The notes below the pieces were generated by a model. It was given only the letters and a program-made list of their open reading frames with translations, had not been told where the DNA came from and ran no database searches. The position numbers and the translations under genes were made by a program. Shown here one piece after another: positions 19,456-28,015 of a stretch of 64,000 bases of DNA (position 1 is its first letter; each line of letters starts with the position of its first letter). Where the stretch lies: the NCBI GenBank assembly GCA_947053345.1, contig CAMRSM010000005.1, positions 62,001-126,000 on the forward strand, read 5' to 3'. This DNA is from an uncultured Lachnospiraceae bacterium. Lineage in GTDB: Bacteria; Bacillota; Clostridia; Lachnospirales; Lachnospiraceae.

Positions 19456-20016
19456 ATGGACGCTCACATCATCGGACACCGCATAAAAGAAGCAAGACTC
19501 GCAAAAAAAATGACACAGACCGAAGTCGTCGGCGATTTTATCACCCGGAATATGTTAAGCCAGATTGAAAGCGGCTCTGCGCTCCCTTCGATGAAAACAC
19601 TCGCCTACCTCGCATCGGTGCTCGGCATTCCGCTCTCCGTACTGATGGCGGACGAAGCGCAGGGGGAATCCCCCGCCGTCCGGCAGGAACTTCCGGATCA
19701 CTCCCCTGCTGCCGAACTCTCGACGATGAAAGAGTGGTTCCATGCCAAAAAATATCTGGAGCTTACCGAGTGGCTTGCTGAACCGGATGCCGCCGACCCG
19801 CTCTTTGACGAAAAACTTGCCTTCCTCGCCCGCGCCTCCTACGAGCAGGCGCTGCGCTGCCGCCAGGCGGGAGATCTGCCCTCCGCCCTTACCTTCTCCA
19901 AAAAAGCTTCCGACTATGCAGGCAGCGGCTTTTATGCGAATCCGGGGCTGCGGGCGGATGCGATGCTTTTGTTGACGGGGCTGGCGGAGGAAATCGGCAA
20001 GGCATATATGAAATAG
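19456..20016 (+). CDS. XRE-family transcriptional regulator
   Basis: The 186-residue protein has an N-terminal helix-turn-helix of the Cro/CI (XRE) type, about residues 5-62 (IKEARLAKKMTQTEVVG, then RNMLSQIESGSALPSMKTL). An alpha-helical C-terminal half follows, rich in Ala and Leu, with repeat-like features (YLELTEWLAEP, ARASYEQALRCRQAGDLPSAL) recalling TPR sensor domains. It probably binds DNA as a dimer; the twin palindromes at 19078 and 19226 are its likely sites, giving autoregulation and control of flotillin. It also stands directly before the surface-protein array, but nothing shows that it controls it. The start at 19456 has TGAGGG upstream. Confidence 0.85.
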   Translation: MDAHIIGHRIKEARLAKKMTQTEVVGDFITRNMLSQIESGSALPSMKTLAYLASVLGIPLSVLMADEAQGESPAVRQELPDHSPAAELSTMKEWFHAKKYLELTEWLAEPDAADPLFDEKLAFLARASYEQALRCRQAGDLPSALTFSKKASDYAGSGFYANPGLRADAMLLLTGLAEEIGKAYMK

Positions 20017-20132
20017 GGGGTTATGCGGCAGATGAGGGAACGGCTGCACCGGGAACGCGCATCATATTCATTGTCCGTGATATTGTCATCTTCTGCTATC
20101 CAAGGATTCCAAGACGTTCCTGATTCTTTGTT

Positions 20133-20177
20133 AAAAAAACCTGACAGGTAATATTTCTATCTGCCAGGTTTTTCTTT
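20133..20177 (+). terminator. Terminator after the XRE gene
   Basis: A 12-of-13 pair stem (AAAAACCTG-CAG with CTG-CAGGTTTTT) with a 13-nt loop and a TTTTTCTTTT tail. It separates the regulator from the surface-protein array. Confidence 0.85.
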
Positions 20178-20201
20178 TCGCGGTTTTACAGCGGCATTTT
20201 A

Positions 20202-20258
20202 TGTCGATTTTGTTTGGTATTGTATTATTAATATACATTTTCGTCTAATTTTGTCGAA
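20202..20258 (+). promoter_or_regulatory. Promoter region of surface gene 1 with Spo0A-like boxes
   Basis: TGTCGAT (20202-20208) and TGTCGAA (20252-20258) match the Spo0A-box core fully or in six of seven bases. TATACA (20232-20237) is the likely -10; the -35 (TTGTTT) is weak, as expected for an activator-dependent promoter. The same pieces recur at 24108-24164 and 28002-28058. No Spo0A gene is in this window, so the link is a hypothesis. Confidence 0.45.
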
Positions 20259-20423
20259 AAGTCAAGAATTTTTCCGCAGACAGAATCAGGATTTTGGTTC
20301 GGCGGGGCTGCCCGTTCTCGTGAGCTGCGATGAACCAAAAACACCAATCAAAACCAAATTTTTTAAGGAGGAAGAGAAAATGAAGAGTATCTTCAAGAAG
20401 ATCGCCTTCGTGCTGGCCCTGGC
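20216..20423 (+). repeat. 208-bp leader repeat, copy 1
   Basis: This stretch is identical at 24122-24329 and 28016-28223. It spans the -10 region, the whole 5' leader, the ribosome site TTAAGGAGGAAG and the first 15 codons of three surface genes. Inside it, TTTTGGTTC (20292-20300) pairs perfectly with GAACCAAAA (20332-20340), and CGGG-GCTG-CCCG (20303-20314) forms an inner hairpin. A 17-codon frame (20330-20383) overlaps the surface-gene start as ATGA. Confidence 0.95.
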
Positions 20424-23169
20424 CATGGTGGTTACCATGCTCCCGGCCAATGCGGCATCCGCGGCATCGTCTGATGCCCCGGATATGTACAAGAGCCTGC
20501 TGCTCTATCTTGACAGCGGCAACGGCGAAAACTCTGACATTACAGGTGCTTACAAAAGCGAGCGTTACGCAAGTGTCTGGGGATGGAGAGAAAATGGTTA
20601 CGATGAGGTTACATTTGAGTCCGCCGACACGGACATCGCTACGGTAAACAGCAAGGGCAAAGTTACCGCAGTGAAGGTTGGTGTCACGACGGTTACCGCT
20701 ACCTTCACAGGAGAAGACGTAGAAACTGTGAGCAAGGAGTGTAAGGTAACTGTAAAACGCAACGCGGCGAAGGTTGGTCTAAGTGCTGACAGTGCAAAGA
20801 AGGTTGATGCCGGATTTTCTGTCGGAGACGAACTGCAGCTGACCGCAGTGCGTAAGGACGCAGAAGGCAACACCGAGTGGAACAAGACGCAGAAGGTCTA
20901 CACAACGGACAGCGTACGTTTCAAGTCCTCCAACGAGGATGTTTTCAAGGTAATGAAGACCACCGGTAAGCTCACCGCGACAGGCGAGGGTGAGGCAGTC
21001 CTTACCATCTGGACAGTCCAGTCCGAGGGATACGACGCGGCAGCGAAAGAATATCCGCAAGTTGTTTCAAAGGATTATACCGTAAAGGTTTATAACCCGG
21101 GGATCGTCAGCGTAAAGCAGGTAAGCCTTACAACGGCAGCCCTCACCTGTGGCACGGAGGACACCGCGGCAGCAATCGCCAAGGATTTCTCGAAACTTAC
21201 CGTTACTTACAAAATCGGTGACAATGAGATCACTTCTTTCATCAAGTCTGCAACCGTGGACGCTGCGGACGCAAAGGTTGTAAACGTAGAACTTTACAAC
21301 GTGATGAATAAGGATGTGGAATACAAGTTCACCTACAACGAGAAGAGTGTGTCCCTGACCGCTGTTGACCCGGATGCCATAGCGGCGATCCGCATCACAA
21401 CAACAACAGCCCAGCCGGGCATTGGCGAGAAGCTCAGGGTTGACTACCTCGATGCAAACGGCGTTATCATCCGTGGAAATGACGACTATCTTTCCTTTGA
21501 GGCGGCAGACCCGAACAGCACGGATTATTCCGTATCGGCGGGTGAGGTTTATATCTACGAGGCAGGCAAGACCGCGACCGTAAAAGCAACCTACTACATG
21601 GGCTTTGATGCGGGCGGAAAACAGATTCCGGATTTAAAGGCAGAGCAGGTCATCATTTGCAAAACAACGACTGCCAATAATTTCTCCGGTTATGCTGTGG
21701 CAGCCGCAAACAAAAAGGCTTCCGACCTGAATTACGGCACGGGCGTTTTAAAGCTTGTAAACGACGAAAATGTCCAGCTTTATGCAAAGTATACGGCAAA
21801 GAAGTACAATGGCGAGGTTGTTACGTATTACAATGAATCAAGCATCGCGGAGGAAAAGGAAGGCGTAATTTTCAAGTATAAGTCCACGAATGACTCCATT
21901 GTGCTTGTGGATGAGGCGACCGGTTTCCTGTATCCGGTAGCATCGGGTTCTGCACAAATCATCATCTATAGCGATAAAGATGTCGCGGTTGGAGCTGTAA
22001 CGGTATCTGTGGAAGGCTCCAGGGTATTTGCAAGCGTTTCCGTTGACCAAGCCGGTCTGACAAAGCTCTCAACAGCAGATTATGGTGTAAACTTCAGGAT
22101 CAACGCAAAGGATCAGCTGTCCGGTTGGCTTGGGCAGGGCGATATGGATGTCAGTGCAAAGATTCTTAACAAGTCCTTTAACGGAACAGTCTATGTTACG
22201 AATACTTGGGGCAACTACGCAGACCCAGACAAGAACGAAGTAAAGATCGTGATTGACGCAGATGAGTATACCCCTATTCAGATGATGAATATCAAAGATT
22301 GGTGCGGCACGGTATGCGGTATCGGTGTAGAGACTGACGTAACGAAAGTACAGACCTTACAGATTTCCCTGAAAGCAGAGCGCAACGGTATCGTTAAGTA
22401 CGCGGTTCTGAACTATACCGTTAAAAAGCCGGATGCAGAAAATCCTGTCTCTTATGCGATTGATTCTGCCGAAATTGATGTGAACTTTACAAAAGCAAAG
22501 GATTCTTTGGTGAAGGAAATCAAGTTGAGAAGCTATGATAAGGATGGTTTCCTTATCAGCGCTGATGTACCAATGACAAATACCAAGCCCGATGATCTGG
22601 CAGAAGGTGCATTTGGCTACACTGTAACGAAAGGAACTCAGAATATTGCATTAGAAGATAATAAGTTCTCGGCGGTTACAGTAAATACGGTAAGCGGAAG
22701 CGCTGTAACCGTTTACAAGAAGGTGAACGGCACCATGACTCCTGAATTGACGGGTGGAGTTGATTCAGTCGGCACCTATGTTGTAAGGGTAACCGGTAAT
22801 CTGAGAAACTCCGGTGGCCAGTATTATCTCCGTCAGGTTGCTGTAAAGAACATCGTTGTTAAGGATACGACAGGCGCGGCAGCGGTTACGGTATCCGACA
22901 ACAAGGTAAATTCTACGGATGTTGCCAGCTTAGTCACTGAGTTTAATGCTGACCTTGGAAACGGATATCTCGTGATCAAGCGTGACGGAAATAAAGTCGG
23001 GAATATTACCATTGCCGATGTTAAACTTTCGGGTGCAAATACCGGAAACAAGGTATACGTGAAGTCCATCGTGGTTACCGAGACCAATACCGTTGATGGT
23101 GGAACCTATAACGGTAACGTTCACACATATGAGATTCCGGTCGGGAAGATATTCGAAGTAGGGCAATAA
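20380..23169 (+). CDS. Exported Ig-like (Big_2) surface protein 1
   Basis: The 929-residue protein begins with a clear signal peptide (MKSIFKKIAF, hydrophobic core, cleavage near ANAASA-A at about residue 28). The first 220 mature residues hold two bacterial Ig-like units of Big_2 type (TVNSKGKVTAVKVGVTTVTATF and LTATGEGEAVLTIWTVQ). The rest is a series of beta-rich repeats. No LPXTG motif, SLH domain or C-terminal membrane helix is seen, so wall attachment must be by another means. It is similar along its whole length to surface proteins 2 and 4, including the C-terminal NGNVHTYEIPVGKIFE block. Highly biased codon use suggests strong expression. The start at 20380 has AAGGAGG at eight nt; the longer open frame from 20251 is leader RNA. 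An S-layer or adhesin role is possible but unproven. Confidence 0.85.
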   Translation: MKSIFKKIAFVLALAMVVTMLPANAASAASSDAPDMYKSLLLYLDSGNGENSDITGAYKSERYASVWGWRENGYDEVTFESADTDIATVNSKGKVTAVKVGVTTVTATFTGEDVETVSKECKVTVKRNAAKVGLSADSAKKVDAGFSVGDELQLTAVRKDAEGNTEWNKTQKVYTTDSVRFKSSNEDVFKVMKTTGKLTATGEGEAVLTIWTVQSEGYDAAAKEYPQVVSKDYTVKVYNPGIVSVKQVSLTTAALTCGTEDTAAAIAKDFSKLTVTYKIGDNEITSFIKSATVDAADAKVVNVELYNVMNKDVEYKFTYNEKSVSLTAVDPDAIAAIRITTTTAQPGIGEKLRVDYLDANGVIIRGNDDYLSFEAADPNSTDYSVSAGEVYIYEAGKTATVKATYYMGFDAGGKQIPDLKAEQVIICKTTTANNFSGYAVAAANKKASDLNYGTGVLKLVNDENVQLYAKYTAKKYNGEVVTYYNESSIAEEKEGVIFKYKSTNDSIVLVDEATGFLYPVASGSAQIIIYSDKDVAVGAVTVSVEGSRVFASVSVDQAGLTKLSTADYGVNFRINAKDQLSGWLGQGDMDVSAKILNKSFNGTVYVTNTWGNYADPDKNEVKIVIDADEYTPIQMMNIKDWCGTVCGIGVETDVTKVQTLQISLKAERNGIVKYAVLNYTVKKPDAENPVSYAIDSAEIDVNFTKAKDSLVKEIKLRSYDKDGFLISADVPMTNTKPDDLAEGAFGYTVTKGTQNIALEDNKFSAVTVNTVSGSAVTVYKKVNGTMTPELTGGVDSVGTYVVRVTGNLRNSGGQYYLRQVAVKNIVVKDTTGAAAVTVSDNKVNSTDVASLVTEFNADLGNGYLVIKRDGNKVGNITIADVKLSGANTGNKVYVKSIVVTETNTVDGGTYNGNVHTYEIPVGKIFEVGQ

Positions 23170-23208
23170 ATTTATTTCATTGCCTCGGATCATCTCCCAG
23201 ATCAAAAC

Positions 23209-23255
23209 AAAAAAGACTGCCGCACTTACGATCTGTAAGTGCGGCAGTCTTTTTT
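23209..23255 (+). terminator. Terminator of surface gene 1
   Basis: A perfect 21-bp stem (23209-23229 with 23235-23255) with a 5-nt loop. It ends in TTTTTT and starts with AAAAAA, so it can work both ways, also for brnTA. Confidence 0.95.
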
Positions 23256-23329
23256 GGCTGAAGACAAAGCAGTTCTGGTACGTGCATTGTACCGGATTAA
23301 GAACACCACCCATCCTGCCTATCATAGGC

Positions 23330-23611
23330 TCATAAACATTTCTTGACCATCTCCGCATCATTCAGCGCCAAGTCCAACAAATGGCTAAGAATTCTCGGAT
23401 AGTCCGAACCGAGGGCTTTCACTTTTTTCATATTACCCGGAGAAATCCGGATCGCCACCTTGTCCATCCGCCGGAACTGCATCAGCATCTCATCCGTCAT
23501 TTCAGGGCAATCTTCATCAAATGTGACCGGCATTCCTTCCGCTGCCTCAAGCTCAGCGAGTTCTTCCGCTGTCAGCTCCGCCGGTAAGCTATTCATCGTA
23601 ATTTTCGCCAT
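23330..23611 (-). CDS. brnA: BrnA-type antitoxin
   Basis: The 93-residue protein has an acidic N-terminal half (AELTAEELAELEAAE) and a C-terminal DNA-binding half of ribbon-helix-helix type (KVAIRISPGNMKKVKALGS). It overlaps the end of the BrnT-like toxin gene by 23 nt, the standard brnT-brnA order. BrnA normally neutralises BrnT and represses the operon. The start at 23611 was chosen for the AGG eight nt upstream; 23617 is possible. The pair sits on the opposite strand between surface genes 1 and 2, and may stabilise the array. Confidence 0.75.
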   Translation of the reverse strand: MAKITMNSLPAELTAEELAELEAAEGMPVTFDEDCPEMTDEMLMQFRRMDKVAIRISPGNMKKVKALGSDYPRILSHLLDLALNDAEMVKKCL

Positions 23612-23903
23612 ACTCATACCTCGCTTTCTCAGACTCCGTTGCACGCCGGGCAGAAATAATGCGGACAACGTTCTCTTTTTTAAACGTACAGACAACAAAC
23701 AAAATTTTTCCAATCTTGCCTAAAATGTCGTACCTTTCTTCCCAAGGATGCTCCCTGTCACTTCTTATTAGTTTATTTTCATCCGCAAAGACCTTGGAAG
23801 CAGTTTGGAAGCGTATCCCATGTTTGGTGAAATTAAGCGCTGCTTTTTCCTCATCCCACTCAAAAACTGCATGCTCGTAATCAAAGTCAAAATACTCATA
23901 CAT
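23589..23903 (-). CDS. brnT: BrnT-type ribonuclease toxin
   Basis: The 104-residue protein fits the BrnT family: FEWDEEKAALNFTKHGI at the N-terminus, a middle RYDILGKIGKILFVVCTF strand pair, and the C-terminal RIISARRATESEKARYE. BrnT is a RelE-fold RNase that inhibits translation until bound by BrnA. The start is the ATG at 23903 with a GGGGG ribosome site nine nt away; a TTG two codons earlier is an alternative. It is the first gene of the brnTA operon with a near-consensus promoter. All motif blocks are present, so the toxin looks intact. Confidence 0.85.
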   Translation of the reverse strand: MYEYFDFDYEHAVFEWDEEKAALNFTKHGIRFQTASKVFADENKLIRSDREHPWEERYDILGKIGKILFVVCTFKKENVVRIISARRATESEKARYEYGENYDE

Positions 23904-24004
23904 AGTCAATGCCCCCGTTTTTAAGAAAATCGATCTTCCCCACTATCTTTCTTAGGACAACCCGCCCGAACACCCATGCCCTTCGCCATACCGTTTCTTC
24001 TATC

Positions 24005-24033
24005 ATTATACTTAAAATATTCATAAATGTAAA
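24005..24033 (-). promoter_or_regulatory. Promoter of brnTA
   Basis: Minus-strand TTTACA (24028-24033) and TATAAT (24005-24010) are 17 nt apart, about 100 nt before brnT. Confidence 0.8.
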
Positions 24034-24121
24034 CGATTTCATGTAGTATTAAGGTTTTCAATTTTGCCGGATCATCCGGGCTATGTTGTGCAAAGGGAGA
24101 AGTTTCGTGTCGATTATGCTT

Positions 24122-24329
24122 GGTATTGTATTATTAATATACATTTTCGTCTAATTTTGTCGAAAAGTCAAGAATTTTTCCGCAGACAGAATCAGGATTT
24201 TGGTTCGGCGGGGCTGCCCGTTCTCGTGAGCTGCGATGAACCAAAAACACCAATCAAAACCAAATTTTTTAAGGAGGAAGAGAAAATGAAGAGTATCTTC
24301 AAGAAGATCGCCTTCGTGCTGGCCCTGGC
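24122..24329 (+). repeat. 208-bp leader repeat, copy 2
   Basis: Identical to 20216-20423 in all 208 positions. The hairpin lies at 24198-24246 and the Spo0A-like boxes at 24108-24114 and 24158-24164. Just upstream, copies 2 and 3 share GTGTCGATTATG and differ by only two bases, while copy 1 differs more. Confidence 0.95.
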
Positions 24330-27045
24330 AATGGTTGTTACCATGTTACCTGCTAAGGCTGTGGCAGCTGCCGAGTCCGACGGACCGCAGATGTACAAGA
24401 CACTGCTGCTCTATCTTGACAGCGGCAACGGCGAGGGCTCTGACATCACAGGCACTTTCAAGAATGAAAGATATGCAAGTGTCTGGAACTGGAAGGAAAA
24501 CGGTTATACCGAGGTAACGTTCGAATCCAAGAATCCGGACGTGGCTACGGTAAACGGCAAGGGTAAGGTTACGGCTGTTAAGGTTGGTAAGACGACCGTT
24601 ACGGCAACCTTCACCGGCGACGACGCGGATACTGTAGTTAAGGAATGCGTTGTGACCGTAAAGCGCAACGCAGCGAAAGTCGGCCTTAGCTCCGACAGCG
24701 CAAAGCAGGTTGAGGCAGGCTTTGCAGCAGGCGAGAAGGTACAGCTTACCGCAGTGCGCAAGGATGCCGAAGGCAACACCGAGTGGAACAAAACCATGCG
24801 GGATTACACAACGGACAGCATTCGCTTTAGCTCCTCCAACGAGGAAGTCTTCAAGGTAACAAAGACCACCGGTATGCTTACCGCCGTCGGCGAGGGTGAG
24901 GCTACCCTTAAGATCTGGGCAGTACAGTCCGAGGGCAAAGATGCAGTTACCGGCGAATATCCGGCAGGTGTTTCCAAGGAGTACACCGTAAAGGTTTACA
25001 ACGCAGGGCTTCTTTCCGTTAAGCAGCTGAGCACGGACACCGTGGCGATCACCTGCGGCAACGCGGATACCGCTGCAGCAATCGCAAAGGATATCGCAAA
25101 GCTGGATGTTCAGTACATGCTCGGCGAGAACCCAATCAAGACTTACGTAAAGTCCGCGACGGTAGACGGCGCAGACAACAAGATCGTAAATGTAACCCTT
25201 TACAGCGCAATGAATAAGGGTGTTATTTACAAATTCACCTACGATGAAACGACAGTTGAACTGACGGCTGTTGACCCGGATGCGATCGCGTCCATCCGCA
25301 TTGTGACGACGCAGGCAAAGGTTCAGGAAGAGACCGAGATCAAGGTTGAGTTCCTTGACGCAAACGGCGTTGTGATTAACCCTGGCACGAACGCCCTTAC
25401 CTTCAGTGCAGAGGGCAGCTCGGATTACTCTCTCTACCCGGTAGGCAACAAGGGTTATATCTACTTCTTCGAGGCAGGTAAGACCGCACATGTCACAGCA
25501 ACCTACGATATGGGATGGGATGAGAAAGGTAACAAATTGCCGGATAAGACCGCAAGTGCTACAATCGTATCGAAGGTAGCTTCGGATGCTGACAATATGG
25601 TTGGTTATGCGGCAGCAGGTGTCGGTGCAAAGGCTTCGGATCTGACTTATACAACAGGCGTACTCAATGTTGTTAAGGATGAGTCCATTCAGCTTTACGC
25701 AAAATATACGGTAAAGAATTTTGATGGCAGTACTTCCACTTACTTCAACGTGTCCTCCGATGGCGGACAGGTAGAGGCAGGAAACTTCTACTTCAAGTAT
25801 GTATCGACAAACGATGCAGTTGTACTTGTTGACGAGCTGACGGGTGTTATGTATCCGGTAGCAAACAACGGCGGAACTGCCCAGATCATCATCTACAGGG
25901 TTGTAAACGAGAAGGAAGTCGTTGTAGGTGCCGTTACGGTTAAGGTGGAAGGCTCCAGAGTGTTTACATCCATTGATGTATCCCTTAACAAGAACAAGTT
26001 ATCGGATTACAGCGATACCAGTGAGACAGCAACGTTCACGGTAGAGGCAAAGGATCAGCTCTCCCAGAGCCTGAGCAAAGACCTTGTGTACCGTGCGAAG
26101 GTAACCGGCAACTTGGACGGTGTAACCCTTACGGTTGGCGGAACTGCCCTTACAACAGAGTACCAGTCCATTTCACCGGTTCTGGACAATGGCAATATCA
26201 AGGTTGATAACGGCAAGATTTTCTTTGACATTCAGGTCAGCACGACACAGACCCAGTCAAGGAATGTCCAGATTTCCATCGAGGCGAGACAGCCGGGCAG
26301 CAACATCACCAAGGTTCTTGGCCGCAGCCTTATGGTAAAGAAGCCGGGTGCGGTTGCAACATACTCCCTTGATTTAAGCCAGACCGCAATCAATGTCAAC
26401 CTTCTTCAGGCAACTTCTTGGTGGAGCAAGCTGAACAGCGAGATCAAGTTGAACAGCTACGATAATCAGGGCTTCTATGTTGCAACGATTGATATGACGA
26501 ACACGGATACACCTGCAGTAGACGGATTTGGTTATGTCGTTTCTAAGGGCAACGAAAACATTCCTGTGGCAGGCCAGGATTTCTGGGCAGTTACGGTAAG
26601 TGGTTCCGCGATCAGCAAAAAGATCGGCGGCACGGATGTCAATTCGGTTGGTACTTACACTGTAAGGGTATTCAAGGGTGTTACCGGCGGATCCGGAAAA
26701 CAGCAGATTGCTGCAAAGAGCATTGTTGTTACGGACACGACCGTAAATCCGGTTGCAGCCGTATCAAACAACAAGGTTACAGGTACAGCGGACGGAACCG
26801 TTCTTGCTGACCTGCAGGCAAAGCTTGCGGACGGAAGCCTTACCATCCGCCGCAGCGGCGATAAGATTAACGGCAACATCACAATTGTCGGTGTGAAGTG
26901 CCAGGATAGGCCGCAGAACGATAGGGTATACGTAGAGTCGATCCATGTCGTTGAAACCTTAAGGCATGAGAATCAGTGGAATCCATGGAGAGAAAAGACC
27001 TTCGAGTATGATATCCCGATCGGTCAGGTATTTTACACAAACTAG
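24286..27045 (+). CDS. Exported Ig-like (Big_2) surface protein 2
   Basis: The 919-residue paralogue of surface protein 1 is collinear along its whole length: signal peptide (about 1-28, ending AKAVAAA), two Big_2-type units in the first 220 residues, a long beta-rich middle and the terminal block TFEYDIPIGQVFYTN. Its early coding sequence also matches the inverted surface gene 4: a run of 54 bp (from GCTAAGGCTGTGG onward) is identical in both. No anchor motif is visible. The start at 24286 has AAGGAGG at eight nt. Strong codon bias (AAG, GTA, AAC) suggests high expression. The gene lies between the brnTA and the decayed PIN toxin modules. It is probably secreted and wall-associated; its binding target is unknown. 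Confidence 0.85.
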   Translation: MKSIFKKIAFVLALAMVVTMLPAKAVAAAESDGPQMYKTLLLYLDSGNGEGSDITGTFKNERYASVWNWKENGYTEVTFESKNPDVATVNGKGKVTAVKVGKTTVTATFTGDDADTVVKECVVTVKRNAAKVGLSSDSAKQVEAGFAAGEKVQLTAVRKDAEGNTEWNKTMRDYTTDSIRFSSSNEEVFKVTKTTGMLTAVGEGEATLKIWAVQSEGKDAVTGEYPAGVSKEYTVKVYNAGLLSVKQLSTDTVAITCGNADTAAAIAKDIAKLDVQYMLGENPIKTYVKSATVDGADNKIVNVTLYSAMNKGVIYKFTYDETTVELTAVDPDAIASIRIVTTQAKVQEETEIKVEFLDANGVVINPGTNALTFSAEGSSDYSLYPVGNKGYIYFFEAGKTAHVTATYDMGWDEKGNKLPDKTASATIVSKVASDADNMVGYAAAGVGAKASDLTYTTGVLNVVKDESIQLYAKYTVKNFDGSTSTYFNVSSDGGQVEAGNFYFKYVSTNDAVVLVDELTGVMYPVANNGGTAQIIIYRVVNEKEVVVGAVTVKVEGSRVFTSIDVSLNKNKLSDYSDTSETATFTVEAKDQLSQSLSKDLVYRAKVTGNLDGVTLTVGGTALTTEYQSISPVLDNGNIKVDNGKIFFDIQVSTTQTQSRNVQISIEARQPGSNITKVLGRSLMVKKPGAVATYSLDLSQTAINVNLLQATSWWSKLNSEIKLNSYDNQGFYVATIDMTNTDTPAVDGFGYVVSKGNENIPVAGQDFWAVTVSGSAISKKIGGTDVNSVGTYTVRVFKGVTGGSGKQQIAAKSIVVTDTTVNPVAAVSNNKVTGTADGTVLADLQAKLADGSLTIRRSGDKINGNITIVGVKCQDRPQNDRVYVESIHVVETLRHENQWNPWREKTFEYDIPIGQVFYTN

Positions 27046-27093
27046 TTTCTAATGTTCTTTTAGAAACATGCACTTTCGTACAAAAGAATAAGT

Positions 27094-27139
27094 AATGGAA
27101 GAACCACATGGCGGATACCAGCCCTGTGGTTCTTCCATT
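27094..27139 (+). terminator. Hairpin after surface gene 2
   Basis: A perfect 15-bp stem (27094-27108... with 27125-27139) with a 16-nt loop, 50 nt past the stop. The tail is only moderately T rich. Confidence 0.65.
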
Positions 27140-27275
27140 ATCTGCCCATTAACATATATCCACGTTACGGAAAAAATTAACGATGTTAAGCGGGTGGTTC
27201 ATGTGGTTGATGCGAACCGCCACTTCCGTGCAATGTACTGCAAACATTATGGCCGGAACCGTGCTGCGGAGCAAG

Positions 27276-27310
27276 AAAAAGGGGCGTAGTTGATCTGCAC
27301 GCCCCTTTTT
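27276..27310 (+). terminator. Bidirectional terminator
   Basis: AAAAAGGGGCGT (27276-27287) pairs with ACGCCCCTTTTT (27299-27310). It lies 40 nt past the end of the PIN remnant on the minus strand and 230 nt past surface gene 2. The 130 bp between the two hairpins hold no recognisable gene. Confidence 0.8.
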
Positions 27311-27350
27311 GTGTGCTTTGTGAAGTTGTTTCTGCCATATCCCAAAGCTT

Positions 27351-27633
27351 TCACACTGCTACAATACATTCCTCATGGTAATCCGTCAGCAATGCATCAT
27401 GGGTAACAAAAAGCATCCCCTCCGCTTTCGCCTGCGCGGTCAACATACGATCAAACGGCGCATCCGCCGGACGCTTTACGGTTTCCAGCGCCCACACATG
27501 GTCATAGCGGATGGCCAATGACAGATAGCCCGCCTTCCTGCAAAATAATCTTTTTTGCCTTCTCCGGTAATTTCGCATCATCCGATAATGCCCACAATAA
27601 AATATGGGTATCCAACAATATCTCATTCGCCAC
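27351..27633 (-). pseudogene. Decayed PIN-domain (VapC-like) toxin
   Basis: The N-terminal part from the GTG at 27633 reads ANEILLDTHILLWALSDD, the PIN-domain start with its metal-binding Asp. That frame stops at 27502. The C-terminal part, DAPFDRMLTAQAKAEG and LFVTHD, continues in another frame to 27351. The distance between the two conserved parts is about 30 codons shorter than in intact PIN toxins of this type, so there is an internal deletion as well as a frameshift. It overlaps the antitoxin gene end by 11 nt, the normal layout for such operons. An inactive toxin is the most likely reading. Confidence 0.75.
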
Positions 27634-27895
27634 CCCAAAAAAGGGGTTCGATCTCATCATTACAGCAGTCAATATCATATGGGATATGGAACTCACCCTT
27701 TGCTGCACCGATCCTCATCCCTGGCTTTGTATCAGCCAAGCGGAGCATAAACGGCATGGCATTCTCCGCAATGCTCTGCTTCGCAAACATCCGGACACCT
27801 TCCACAAAAGTAGTTCCCAGTCTTTTACATAACAATTCTGCTTGTTCTTTAACCTCTGCGTCCATCCGAACCTGAAGGATCGATTCCTTCGCCAT
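27623..27895 (-). CDS. RelB/DinJ-family antitoxin
   Basis: The 90-residue protein has an N-terminal ribbon-helix-helix (ILQVRMDAEVKEQAELLCKRLG) and the following helix pattern TTFVEGVRMFAKQ of RelB/DinJ antitoxins. The C-terminal third is rich in Pro, Gly and acidic residues and would bind the toxin. The start at 27895 has AAGGAGG at seven nt. It is paired here with a PIN-type toxin remnant, an exchange of partners seen in other toxin-antitoxin loci. As the toxin is broken, the gene may persist as an orphan antitoxin. Confidence 0.8.
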   Translation of the reverse strand: MAKESILQVRMDAEVKEQAELLCKRLGTTFVEGVRMFAKQSIAENAMPFMLRLADTKPGMRIGAAKGEFHIPYDIDCCNDEIEPLFWGGE

Positions 27896-28015
27896 AAGAC
27901 TTACCTCCTTTTATAATACTGTTGAAATACAAAGAAAAAATAGATGCAAGCGGAATCCGCAAGTAATGTGGTCAACTTTCATGGATTTTTTGAAATGATC
28001 GTGTCGATTATGTTC

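Noticed and set aside
20251-20379. In-frame N-terminal extension of the three tandem surface proteins, open and identical in all copies
   Set aside because: It starts at a TTG with no ribosome site, would bury the signal peptide, and its identity at every base is explained by the non-coding 208-bp repeat. The ATG after AAGGAGG is the start.
24346-25491. 381-codon minus-strand frame inside surface gene 2
   Set aside because: Rich in Cys, Leu and Arg as expected for the complement of a strongly codon-biased gene; no start signal. A similar shadow exists at 28615-29379.
27095-27289. 64-codon plus-strand frame between the two hairpins after surface gene 2
   Set aside because: It begins inside a hairpin, has no ribosome site and no family motif.
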